A stretch of 64,000 nucleotides of DNA from Deltaproteobacteria bacterium (GTDB taxonomy: Bacteria; Myxococcota; Myxococcia; SLRQ01). The translations under genes were made by a program, and so were the position numbers. The notes under the pieces were generated by a model. That model worked only from the letters and a program-made list of their open reading frames with translations. It was not told the DNA's origin and made no database searches. Each line of letters starts with the position of its first letter. Position 1 is the first letter of the stretch. The stretch is taken from NCBI GenBank assembly GCA_029210625.1, contig JARGFU010000012.1, positions 124,001-188,000 of the forward strand. Direction: 5' to 3'. Shown piece after piece: positions 12,288-20,114 of this stretch.

Positions 12288-13061
12288 TCAGCTCGCCCGG
12301 CGGGCGGTGATCGCCGCGGCCGAGCCGAGGCCGAAGCGGTGGATCCGCTCGACGGTGAGCCCTCGCGCCTCCAGGCGGCGAGCGACCTCGTCGGGGGTGA
12401 CGTGGCGCAGGATGCTCTCGGCCAGGTAGCGGAAGGAGCGGTGGTCGGCGAAGGGCCGCACCAGGAGGGGCACGATGTGCCGCATCCAGAGGGCGTGGAA
12501 GCCGCGCCAGAGGGCGGGCCCCTGGGGCGGGAAGCCGTCGAGGATGAAGATCCGCCCGCCGGGGCCGAGCACCCGCACCATGTCGTCGAGGGAGGCGTCG
12601 AGGTCCGGGAAGTTGCGCAGGGTGAAGACCGTGGTGACCAGGTCGTAGCTGCCGTCCTCCCGGGGGATGTCGGTGACGTCTCCCTGGAAGTAGGTGGCCT
12701 GCGGGTCCCGGGCGCGGGCCTCGATCAGCATCCCCTCGGAGAGGTCCATGCCCTCGATCGTCGCGTCGGGCGCCCGGCCGGCGAGGTGCCGCACGACCCA
12801 GCCGGTGCCGCAGCCCACGTCGAGGATCCGCATCCCGGCGTGGAGGGGGAGGGCCTTCAGGGAGCGCCAGCGCCACCAGGAGGTCTGCCCCAGGGAGATG
12901 AGGAGGTTCATCGCGTCGTAGCGGCCGGCCAGCCGGTCGAAGACGCCGCGCACGAAGTGCCGCTTGTCGTCGCCGCGCAGCCCCACCGCGACGACGGGCG
13001 TCGGCGAGGTCTCCGGCAGGGTCTCGGGTGCCGATTCCTGGATGCGCGCGGGGAGGGCCAC
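12288..13061 (-). CDS. UbiE/MenG-like class I methyltransferase
   Basis: This SAM-dependent methyltransferase resembles the ubiquinone/menaquinone C-methyltransferase family. Motifs are FDRLAGRYDAMN near the N-terminus, the SAM loop LDVGCGTGW, the acidic GMDLSEGM, and TVFTLRNFPD where UbiE has FGLRNVTD. Many Myxococcota make menaquinone, so methylation of demethylmenaquinone is plausible but unproven. The start is uncertain: GTG 13061 avoids overlap with the divergent protease, while the open frame extends to ATG 13205 through a repeat-containing stretch. The annotated form is 257 residues, close to the usual 230-260. Confidence 0.82.
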   Translation of the reverse strand: MALPARIQESAPETLPETSPTPVVAVGLRGDDKRHFVRGVFDRLAGRYDAMNLLISLGQTSWWRWRSLKALPLHAGMRILDVGCGTGWVVRHLAGRAPDATIEGMDLSEGMLIEARARDPQATYFQGDVTDIPREDGSYDLVTTVFTLRNFPDLDASLDDMVRVLGPGGRIFILDGFPPQGPALWRGFHALWMRHIVPLLVRPFADHRSFRYLAESILRHVTPDEVARRLEARGLTVERIHRFGLGSAAAITARRAS

Positions 13062-13139
13062 GGGATGCTGTATGCCCCCCCGGGCCCCATGAGGCAAGGT
13101 GCCCTCGTGAGGTCGCCACCAGCGTGGTATGGACGGTTC

Positions 13140-15263
13140 GTGCGCGCCATCAAACCGACCCTGTCCCGAAGGGGTAGCGCCGTGCACGTGCTCGTGCTCG
13201 TACACGTGCTCGGCCTCTCCCCTGGTACCGCGGAAGCAACGGAGTCGACCGGCTCGAGGAGCGAGATCGCTCCACCGGCCGACGCGGTGGCTCCCCTGCC
13301 AGGCGAGCCGCTCCCCTCCCCCCTCGACCTCTACCTCCAGCGCCTCACAGCGACGGTCGAGGGCCGCGGAGCGCTGGCCCTCCCGGCGGTCTTCCCCGAC
13401 CTGCGCCCCGAGACGCTCGTCCCCCTCTACGCCCGGGCGAAGCCCGGACAGGGCGACGCGCTACGCGCCTCGGTGCTCGCCCTCGGCGGCAGCGCCACCC
13501 ACCTCTCCCGCGAGATCCACGCCGTGCGCCTCCCCGCCGCCGCGCTGGCGGCCTTCGGCGCCCTCCCCTCCCTCTCCCGGGCCGAGGCCTCCCTCCCCCG
13601 CCGTCCCCTGCTCGACACCTCGGTCCCCCTCATCGGCGCCGACCGGGTGCAGACCGGCGAGGGTCTGAACCTGCCCCTGACGGGCAAGGGCGTGATCCTC
13701 GGGCTGGTGGACACCGGCCTCGACTATCGCCACCCCGCCTTCGACGACGCGGAGGGCAACCCCCGGGTGCTCGCCCTCTGGGATCAGACCACCTCCGGGA
13801 CGCCCCCGCCGGGCTTCTCCGAGGGCCACCTCTGCGACGCGGCCAGCATCGCGGACGAGAGCTGCCCCGCCGCCTCGGACCTCGTCGGCCACGGCACCCA
13901 CGTCGCCGCCACCGCCGGCGGGCGCGACCACGACTACGGCGGCGTCGCCCCCGACGTGCGCTTCGTGGTCGCCAAGAGCCTCTCCTTCACCCTCCTGGCC
14001 GAGTCGGCCCGCTGGATCTTCGATCAGGCCGACGCGCTCGGTGAGCCCTGCGTGATCAACATGTCCCTGGGCGGCCACTACGGCCCCCATGACGGCACCC
14101 GCCTCGAGGAGCAGGTCCTCGACGACATCTCGGGTCCCGGCCACGTGCTGGCCATCGCCGCCGGCAACGAGGGCCTGTCGAACCTCCACTTCGGCGCCAC
14201 CCTCGGCGCCGATCCGGTGCGCACGGTCCTCTACGTCGAGCCGGGCTTCGGCTCGGACGGCGGCTTCATCGATCTGTGGTTCGAGGACGACGGCGCCACC
14301 CTCGACCTCGCCCTGCGCGACCGGGACGACTCGGTCCTGGCCGAGACCGGCCCGCGCGGCGCCACCGCGCCGGGCACCCTCGTCCTGCGGGACGGCAGCG
14401 GCGCCGCCTACGGCCAGGTGCAGATCGCCTGGGAGGGGCCGGACCCGGACAACGGGAAGTACCGGGCCAACGTGGTCCTCGTCCCCTCGACCTCGCCGGA
14501 CACCACCGCGGGCAACCCGGCGGGCACCTTCTGGGTGCTCTCCCTCACCGGCACCGGCGGAGTCCACGCCTGGATCGCGAGCAACGCGATGCTCGGCGGG
14601 GGCGCGGCCTTCGGCAACCGCGAGGGCGGCGACTTCCTGCCCGGCGACAGCCGCACCACCGTGGCCATGCCCGGCACGGCCGCCCGGGCCATCACCGTGG
14701 GCGCCCTGACCAGCCGCAAGGCCTGGACCGATCGGGACGGCCGGCCCTTCGAGGAGGCCGCCCTGATCGTCGGAGACCTGGCGGCCTTCTCCTCGGTGGG
14801 CCCCACCGGCGATCCCTCGCGCACGGGCCTCAAGCCGGAGATCACCGCGCCGGGCGAGTACATCGCCGCGCCCTTCGGCCGCAACGCCCTCATCATGGAC
14901 CGCAGCATGATGCTGGAGGAGGACGTCGTCGCCATGCGCGGCACCTCCATGGCCACCCCCCACGTCGCCGGCGTGGTCGCGCTCCTCCTCGAGGCGGACC
15001 CCACCCTCGACCCCGAGGCGATCGAGACGATCCTCACCGAGACCGCCACCGCCGACGGCTTCACCGGCGAGGTCCCCAACGACGACTGGGGCCACGGCAA
15101 GATCGACGCCTGGGCCGCGGCGGCCCGCCTGGTGGGCGAGCCGGCGCCCCCGGCCGATCCCAAGGGCTGCGGCTGCGCGAGCACCGGGGCCACCCCCGGC
15201 CTCGCCGCCCTGCTGCTGGGCGCGGGCCTCCTCGCCCTCGGCCTGCGGAGGCGCCGCGCTTGA
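13140..15263 (+). CDS. secreted subtilase (S8) with MYXO-CTERM-like anchor
   Basis: This serine endopeptidase has the catalytic triad Asp191 (VDTGLD), His251 (GHGTHVA) and Ser603 (GTSMATPH), with about 300 residues inserted between His and Ser that form an extra beta-rich domain. Starting at GTG 13140 gives a signal peptide whose core is made of alternating Val-His/Leu residues. The C-terminus has Gly-Cys-Gly-Cys, a hydrophobic helix and Arg-rich end (about 680-707), the MYXO-CTERM sorting pattern known only in Myxococcota, so the protease is probably surface-anchored. A propeptide likely spans 35-170. ATG 13089 is an alternative start. The esterase gene overlaps its stop. Confidence 0.88.
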   Translation: MRAIKPTLSRRGSAVHVLVLVHVLGLSPGTAEATESTGSRSEIAPPADAVAPLPGEPLPSPLDLYLQRLTATVEGRGALALPAVFPDLRPETLVPLYARAKPGQGDALRASVLALGGSATHLSREIHAVRLPAAALAAFGALPSLSRAEASLPRRPLLDTSVPLIGADRVQTGEGLNLPLTGKGVILGLVDTGLDYRHPAFDDAEGNPRVLALWDQTTSGTPPPGFSEGHLCDAASIADESCPAASDLVGHGTHVAATAGGRDHDYGGVAPDVRFVVAKSLSFTLLAESARWIFDQADALGEPCVINMSLGGHYGPHDGTRLEEQVLDDISGPGHVLAIAAGNEGLSNLHFGATLGADPVRTVLYVEPGFGSDGGFIDLWFEDDGATLDLALRDRDDSVLAETGPRGATAPGTLVLRDGSGAAYGQVQIAWEGPDPDNGKYRANVVLVPSTSPDTTAGNPAGTFWVLSLTGTGGVHAWIASNAMLGGGAAFGNREGGDFLPGDSRTTVAMPGTAARAITVGALTSRKAWTDRDGRPFEEAALIVGDLAAFSSVGPTGDPSRTGLKPEITAPGEYIAAPFGRNALIMDRSMMLEEDVVAMRGTSMATPHVAGVVALLLEADPTLDPEAIETILTETATADGFTGEVPNDDWGHGKIDAWAAAARLVGEPAPPADPKGCGCASTGATPGLAALLLGAGLLALGLRRRRA
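13177..13222 (-). repeat. hexamer array arm inside the subtilase signal-peptide region
   Basis: Read on the minus strand, GGGGAGAGGCC and GAG are followed by CACGTG, TACGAG, CACGAG, CACGTG and CACGGC. This is the same architecture (lead, GWG, four NNCGWG units, a fifth ending in GGC) as the arms at 34101-34134 and 61295-61340. On the plus strand it encodes the Val/His/Leu core of the subtilase signal peptide. Confidence 0.6.
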
Positions 15264-16108
15264 TGCCGGAGGGCCTCGTCCTCCCGGAGGACCTCCTCTT
15301 CGAGGAGCGGATCCCCTTCACCACCGGCGCAAGCGAGCGGGCCCTCTGCGCCCTGCGCCGCCCCGACCTCCCGGCCGGGGCCCCGGCGGTGGTCTACCTG
15401 CACGGCGGCGCCTGGCGCTGGGGCGATCGCTTCAGCCGCCTCCTCGACCGGCAGGCACCCCTGGCCCGGGCGGGCTTCGCCACCTTCAGCGCCAGCTACA
15501 CCCTCACCCCCGAGGCCTGCTTCCCGGCCCAGATCCACGACGCCAAGGCGGCGATCCGCTACCTGCGCGCGAACGCCGGCGCCCTCGGCGTCGATCCCGA
15601 TCGCATCGGCGTCTTCGGCTCGTCGGCCGGGGGTCACCTGGCCTGCCTCCTGGGCACCAGCATCGGCGTCGCCGAGCTGGAGGGTGAGCGGGGCAGCCCG
15701 GGCGCCTCCTCGGCGGTGCAGGCGGTCTGCGCCCTCTTCCCGCCCACCTGCTTCGAGACGATGGACACCTTCCCCGAAGGGGTGGTGCCCGAGCTCGAGC
15801 ACCGCTCCGCGGCGAGCCCGGAGGGCGGCCTCCTCGGCGGGCCCCTCGAGGAGCGCGCGACGAACGCGCGCCTCGCCAGCCCGCTCACCTGGATCCGCCC
15901 GGGCGCCCCGCCCTTCCTGCTGCTGCACGGCCGCGGCGATCCGGTGGTCCCCTTCGGGCAGAGCGAGCAGCTCGTCGAGGGCCTGCGCGCCGAGGGCAAC
16001 GCGGTCGACCTGATCGCGGCGGACGACCTCGGCCACGGCGGCGACGGCTGGGCCCGCTACCTGCCCGAGGTCATCGCCTTCTTCACGACGCACCTGGGGC
16101 GGGCATGA
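15263..16108 (+). CDS. alpha/beta hydrolase, esterase/BD-FAE type
   Basis: This 281-residue enzyme has the oxyanion motif HGGAW (about 44-48), the nucleophile elbow GSSAGG, a GDPVVPF acid-residue region and DLGHGG with the catalytic His. The architecture fits the hormone-sensitive-lipase/BD-FAE group that hydrolyses carboxyl esters or kynurenine formamide; the substrate cannot be told. No signal peptide is visible, so it is cytosolic. Its ATG overlaps the subtilase stop by one base (TGATG) and its own stop overlaps the next ATG by four, so the three genes form a translationally coupled operon. Confidence 0.85.
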   Translation: MPEGLVLPEDLLFEERIPFTTGASERALCALRRPDLPAGAPAVVYLHGGAWRWGDRFSRLLDRQAPLARAGFATFSASYTLTPEACFPAQIHDAKAAIRYLRANAGALGVDPDRIGVFGSSAGGHLACLLGTSIGVAELEGERGSPGASSAVQAVCALFPPTCFETMDTFPEGVVPELEHRSAASPEGGLLGGPLEERATNARLASPLTWIRPGAPPFLLLHGRGDPVVPFGQSEQLVEGLRAEGNAVDLIAADDLGHGGDGWARYLPEVIAFFTTHLGRA

Positions 16109-16599
16109 GAGCCGCGGGCGCCCTCCTGCTCCTCGCCCTGACCGGCGCCTGCGCCCACGGCGGCCCCGCCGGCGAGGTGCCGGTGGGCCCCGCGACCTCC
16201 CCGGCGGCCACCCCGGCGGAGGGAGCCACCGGCGCCGCGTCGCCCGGCGCCGCCCGCGAGGAGGAGGGAGAGGTCGACGCCCTGCTGCGCAGCCACCTCC
16301 CGGAGGTCACCCGCTGCTACGAGCTCCTCCTGAAGGAGGCCCCCGAGTACGGCGGCCGCTTCCTCCTCACCCTCGACGTCGCCCCCGGCGGAGAGCTCGA
16401 GGGGCTCACCTTCACCTCCGAGACCTCGGACCCCGCTCCCCTCGAGGGCTGCCTGCGCGCCTCCTTCGAGGGCCTGCGCTTCCCGCCGAGCGAGGCGGGC
16501 TTCCTCCTGGAGGTGCCCTTCTCCTTCGCCCCGAAGATCGTCGAGCCCGAGCCCGAGGGCGAAGGCGAGGCTACGCCTTCTCCTCCACCCGCTGGATGA
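16105..16599 (+). CDS. lipoprotein with AgmX/PglI C-terminal domain
   Basis: This 164-residue lipoprotein has the lipobox LTGAC (Cys16), an Ala/Pro/Glu linker (17-55) and a TonB-C-like domain (about 58-150) with EVTRCYE, GGRFLLTLDVAPGGEL and FPPSEAG, the AgmX/PglI pattern of myxobacterial gliding and envelope proteins. The two conserved Cys (in TRCYE and EGCLRA) are kept. It is the last gene of the subtilase operon and its 3' end overlaps convergent plsY by 29 bases. A longer membrane protein at 57294 ends in the same domain. Confidence 0.75.
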   Translation: MRAAGALLLLALTGACAHGGPAGEVPVGPATSPAATPAEGATGAASPGAAREEEGEVDALLRSHLPEVTRCYELLLKEAPEYGGRFLLTLDVAPGGELEGLTFTSETSDPAPLEGCLRASFEGLRFPPSEAGFLLEVPFSFAPKIVEPEPEGEGEATPSPPPAG

Positions 16600-17176
16600 T
16601 CCGGCGGATGTTGCCGTGGTGCTTGGCGATGACCACCACGGTGATGAGCACGGCCAGCCAGAAGGTCGTGTGGTCGTAGAAGAACCAGATCAGGGTGGGC
16701 ACCAGCAGCGCGGCCAGGAGGGAGCCGATGCTGGAGATCCGGAAGACCCCGTAGACCATCCCCCAGACCGCGGCGCCGGCGAGCGCCGCCAGGGGCGCCG
16801 TGCCCAGGAAGACGCCCAGGGCGGTGGCCACGCCCTTGCCGCCCTTGAACTTCAGGTAGAGGGGGAAGCAGTGGCCCAGGAAGGCGGCGAGGCCGGTGAT
16901 CGCGATCCAGAGGGTCGGCTGAGCGGTGCGGCCCTCGACGAGGGCCGAGGCGACGAGCACCGGCACCAGCCCCTTGGTGGCGTCGAGGAGCAGGGTCAGC
17001 GCGCCGAGGCCCTTGCCCACGGTGCGCGCGACGTTGGTCGCGCCGATGTTGCCGCTGCCCTGCTCGCGCACGTCCACCTTCGCGAAGGTGCGGGCGATGA
17101 GCAGACCGAAGGGCACCGAGCCCATCAGGTAGGCGAGCACGACCACCGAGGCCAGGAGGGGGGGGAGCTCGCTCAC
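16571..17176 (-). CDS. plsY: acyl-phosphate:glycerol-3-phosphate acyltransferase
   Basis: PlsY is an inner-membrane enzyme that makes lysophosphatidate from acyl-phosphate, the first committed step of phospholipid synthesis. The family motifs are present: GSVPFG (motif 1), EQGSGNIGATNVAR (motif 2) and KFKGGKGVAT (motif 3), with about six hydrophobic segments in 201 residues. Translation starts at GTG 17176, overlapping the DUF2752 gene stop by four bases (GTGA). It is the last gene of an operon with YIP1 and DUF2752 membrane proteins. Its 3' end overlaps a convergent gene. Confidence 0.96.
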   Translation of the reverse strand: MSELPPLLASVVVLAYLMGSVPFGLLIARTFAKVDVREQGSGNIGATNVARTVGKGLGALTLLLDATKGLVPVLVASALVEGRTAQPTLWIAITGLAAFLGHCFPLYLKFKGGKGVATALGVFLGTAPLAALAGAAVWGMVYGVFRISSIGSLLAALLVPTLIWFFYDHTTFWLAVLITVVVIAKHHGNIRRIIQRVEEKA

Positions 17177-17613
17177 TGCCAGGTCCCCAGCACGCGGTGG
17201 GAGAAGACGAGGTAGGCCCAGTTCGCCAGGATCACGGTGACCAGGGAGAGCTTCAGGCCGAGGGTCGCCCGCCGGGAGAGGGAGAAGCGCGGCCAGCGAA
17301 GCCCGAGGGCGAGGCGCAGCACACCGAAGAGGAGCAGGCCGCAGAGCAAGAGGAAGATCGTCGCGCCCAGCGGGGAGACCGCGAAGGCGCTGCCGACCTC
17401 GAGGTGCGCCAGCCGGATCCAGGAGCGGGTGAAGCCGCAGGTGAGGCAGGGCAGATCGAAGAGCACGAGGGAGGGGCAGCGGTAGAGGGTGCCCATCGCC
17501 TCGAAGGGGAAGAAGCGGGCGACCAGCACCGCCAGCAGGCCGATGCCCAGGTAGACCTCGGCCAGGCCGAGGCGCCGCAGCGGCGCCGGTGAGGGAGCGG
17601 CCAGCGGGATCAC
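17173..17613 (-). CDS. DUF2752 membrane protein
   Basis: This 146-residue inner-membrane protein has hydrophobic segments at about 15-33, 68-88 and 115-137. The DUF2752 signature is clear: CPSLVLFDLPCLTCGFTRSW, with the conserved Cys-Pro, Pro-Cys-x-x-Cys-Gly and Thr-Arg. The function of the family is unknown. Translation starts at GTG 17613, overlapping the YIP1 stop by four bases (GTGA), and ends overlapping the plsY GTG in the same way, so the three proteins are coupled. DUF2752 and YIP1 genes often occur together in Myxococcota and Bacteroidota as I recall. Confidence 0.82.
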   Translation of the reverse strand: MIPLAAPSPAPLRRLGLAEVYLGIGLLAVLVARFFPFEAMGTLYRCPSLVLFDLPCLTCGFTRSWIRLAHLEVGSAFAVSPLGATIFLLLCGLLLFGVLRLALGLRWPRFSLSRRATLGLKLSLVTVILANWAYLVFSHRVLGTWQ

Positions 17614-18434
17614 CCCAGGCCCCCGCCGCCCATCGCCGCGACGACCGAGGCCGCGACGATGCCGTAGAGGAGGCAGCAGCAGAGGCAGCCCAGCGCCACC
17701 ACCAGCAGCACCGCCGCCGTGGCCTTGCCGCCGGTGGTGCGCTGCAGGTGGATCAGGGCGTAGCCGGAGAGGGCGAGGCTCCAGACCAGGGCGACCATCC
17801 CGCCGCAGGCCGGCAGGGCGGCGAAGAGCTGTGGCGCCTGACCGAAGCAGTAGGCCCGGAAGGTGGCGTTGAAGCCGCGGTTGTTCGCGCCGACCATCAT
17901 CACCATGAGGTGGAGGAGGCCGGCGCCCAGGAAGATCGAGATCACGGAGCTGATGGGGAGGAGGACGAAGCCCAGCCCGCCGTAGAGCAGGTCCATCAGC
18001 GGCACCATCTGTCCGATCAGCTCGGCGACCTGCGGATCCCCGCCGGTCATGTTGGCCATCTGCGCCGCCTGGGTCTTCCACTGGATCCAGCCCCAGAGCA
18101 GGGCGAAGACCCCGCCGACGGTGGTGGCGATCCAGGCGTAGGAGAAGGCGCCCCGGGTGTCGGAGACCGTCATGGGCTCGAAGAGCTCGCGCGGGTGGAA
18201 GAGCGCCTGCTTGGTGGTCTCCAGGAAGCCGGCGAAGAAGCCGCGCTTCTCCCGCTCTTCCCAGGGCGTCCGCGCCTCCGCGGCCGGAGGCTCCGGCGCG
18301 GCGGCCGCCGGCTCCTCCCGGGGCTGGGCCCGGGGATCCACGAGGTGGACCCGCATCCCGCAGTGGGGGCAGTCCTGCGGCCCGAAGCTCTCGGTGTCGA
18401 AGGTCTGCTGGCAGGTGCTGCATTGAGCTTTCAA
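17610..18434 (-). CDS. YIP1 family membrane protein with N-terminal zinc ribbon
   Basis: This 274-residue protein begins with a zinc-ribbon of two Cys pairs (CSTC at 5-8 and CPHC at about 22-25), a proline/alanine linker, then a YIP1-type membrane domain with about five hydrophobic helices (100-265), including a Cys cluster LGCLCCCLL near the end. YIP1 proteins bind small GTPases in eukaryotes; the bacterial role is unknown. It heads the operon with DUF2752 and plsY. The start at 18434 is preceded by GGAG in the spacer. Confidence 0.82.
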   Translation of the reverse strand: MKAQCSTCQQTFDTESFGPQDCPHCGMRVHLVDPRAQPREEPAAAAPEPPAAEARTPWEEREKRGFFAGFLETTKQALFHPRELFEPMTVSDTRGAFSYAWIATTVGGVFALLWGWIQWKTQAAQMANMTGGDPQVAELIGQMVPLMDLLYGGLGFVLLPISSVISIFLGAGLLHLMVMMVGANNRGFNATFRAYCFGQAPQLFAALPACGGMVALVWSLALSGYALIHLQRTTGGKATAAVLLVVALGCLCCCLLYGIVAASVVAAMGGGGLG

Positions 18435-18497
18435 GAGGAGGCTCCTTTCCCGCGCATCCTAACCGCAACGCCCCGCTTTCGCACCGAGGGCGACGCC

Positions 18498-20114
18498 TCA
18501 GTTGCAGCAGGAAGCCGGCAGCTCGAAGGGCAGGCAGGTGACGCCGGCGCTCTCCCCCGCGATCTCCCGCAGGTGGCGCCCGGGCCCGAAGTCCTGCGCC
18601 GCGCAGAGGGGCAGCTCGCAGAGGTGGGCGACCGCCTCGCAGCAGGTGGCGGGGACGGCCTCCAGCACTGGCGCCCGCATCGTGCCGGTGGTCGGATCGA
18701 GGGCGCTCTCGCACCCCTCGCGCAGGCCCAGGCCGGGATCGGGCTCCACCACCGCCACCCGCGCGCCCGGGCCCTGCTCGGGAAGCTGCAGCGCGTCCGG
18801 CAGGCCGGCGGCGGCCGTGGGATCGTAGTGGGTGTCGGCCGGGCCCAGGGCGTTGGGCACCCGCCAGCTCTGGGTGGCGAAGCTCGCCCCGACCAGATCG
18901 AGGCCGGTGTCGGAGCTCGCGGAGGGGACGCCCTCGACCACCTCGCCGCCCGCGAGGCCGTGGACCACCGAGTAGCCGTAGCGGCCGGTGGGGAGCGCCT
19001 GGCACTCGGCGGGGGCGCCCTCGTAGGCGGACGCCAGGTTGCCCGGCGCCAGGTAGGGGATCGTGCAGGCGCGATCGCCGGGCTTCAGCTCGACGAGGGC
19101 CACCGGGGGCAGCAGCAGGTCGAGGCCCGGGTGGCGCGCCCGCCGGGTGGCGATCACGCTGGGCCGGGGCGAGGCGACCAGGCGCACCGCGGGGATACCC
19201 AGGGCCACCTCCTCGGCCGAGCGCACCCGCTCCAGGATCGTCAGCGGCGTCACCCAGGGCACCCCCTGGCCGCCCAGGATCGGGTGGGGCTCGGGCAGGC
19301 CGTCGCCGTCCAGATCCAGGGGACGCAGGTAGAAGGCGTCGGCGAGCGCGTCGTCCTCGTCCTCGATGCCGGCCGCGGCGAAGGCGTCGGCGGTGGCGGC
19401 GTCGGCGGTCGAGAGCCGGGTCAGGCGCTGGGGGGAGAGATCGTGCAGGGCGCCCTCGAAGAGGAGGGGGTCGGGCTGCAGCGGGAAGGTCGCCCGGGAG
19501 GAGAGCGAGGGAGGCGAGCGCCCGAGGGTGCTGCGCGGCGGCGAGGTCCGCATCACCGCGCCGAGGGTGACCACCACGCCCTCGAGCATGCGCTCCTCGA
19601 TCGCCTCGCTCTCGGGCACCACGAGCGCGGCCAGCCGCGCACCGCCGGCCTCGAGGGCGGCGCCCACCACGTCGCCGGCGTCCGGCGCGGCGCGCAGCCC
19701 GAAGAAGGGGTGGAAGTCGCCGTCGTCGTCGTAGAAGGCCCGGATCTGGTAGCGCCCCGGCGCGATGCCCGGCCAGGCGAAGCTCGCCGAGCGCAGCAGC
19801 ACCTCGTCGTCCCCGGCGCCGCGGCAGGGGGCCGGCGCGCCGAAGAGGTGATCACCGGGGAGGGTGAGGAGGTTCAGGGGCGCGGTGGCGCTCCCCTCCG
19901 GGAAGGGCGGGTCGTCGGCCGAGAAGAGGAAGAGGACGACCCGGCCCGCGACCGAGGGCGAGTCGCCCGCGCAGGTGGGCCGGGGCCCCTGGTAGACCAC
20001 CGAGCCCTGGATCAGGCCCTTGAGGCCGAGGTCGACGCCGGCCCCGGGGGCCACCTCGGGCTCGGTGCAGGCGGCGGCGAGGAGCGCCAGCGTCAGGAGG
20101 ATCGCGCGTCTCAT
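18498..20114 (-). CDS. large lipoprotein cotranscribed with a TonB-dependent receptor
   Basis: This 538-residue lipoprotein has its lipobox at LLAAAC (Cys16). It contains a transthyretin-like stretch (about 35-150) with FYDDDGDFHPFF, of the kind found in surface carbohydrate or metal binders, then unrecognised sequence and four to six Cys near the C-terminus (CCEAVAHLCELPLC, ending CC). ATG 20114 follows the receptor stop with no gap. By analogy with SusCD-type pairs it may be a substrate-binding partner of the receptor, but no SusD similarity is visible. Confidence 0.66.
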   Translation of the reverse strand: MRRAILLTLALLAAACTEPEVAPGAGVDLGLKGLIQGSVVYQGPRPTCAGDSPSVAGRVVLFLFSADDPPFPEGSATAPLNLLTLPGDHLFGAPAPCRGAGDDEVLLRSASFAWPGIAPGRYQIRAFYDDDGDFHPFFGLRAAPDAGDVVGAALEAGGARLAALVVPESEAIEERMLEGVVVTLGAVMRTSPPRSTLGRSPPSLSSRATFPLQPDPLLFEGALHDLSPQRLTRLSTADAATADAFAAAGIEDEDDALADAFYLRPLDLDGDGLPEPHPILGGQGVPWVTPLTILERVRSAEEVALGIPAVRLVASPRPSVIATRRARHPGLDLLLPPVALVELKPGDRACTIPYLAPGNLASAYEGAPAECQALPTGRYGYSVVHGLAGGEVVEGVPSASSDTGLDLVGASFATQSWRVPNALGPADTHYDPTAAAGLPDALQLPEQGPGARVAVVEPDPGLGLREGCESALDPTTGTMRAPVLEAVPATCCEAVAHLCELPLCAAQDFGPGRHLREIAGESAGVTCLPFELPASCCN

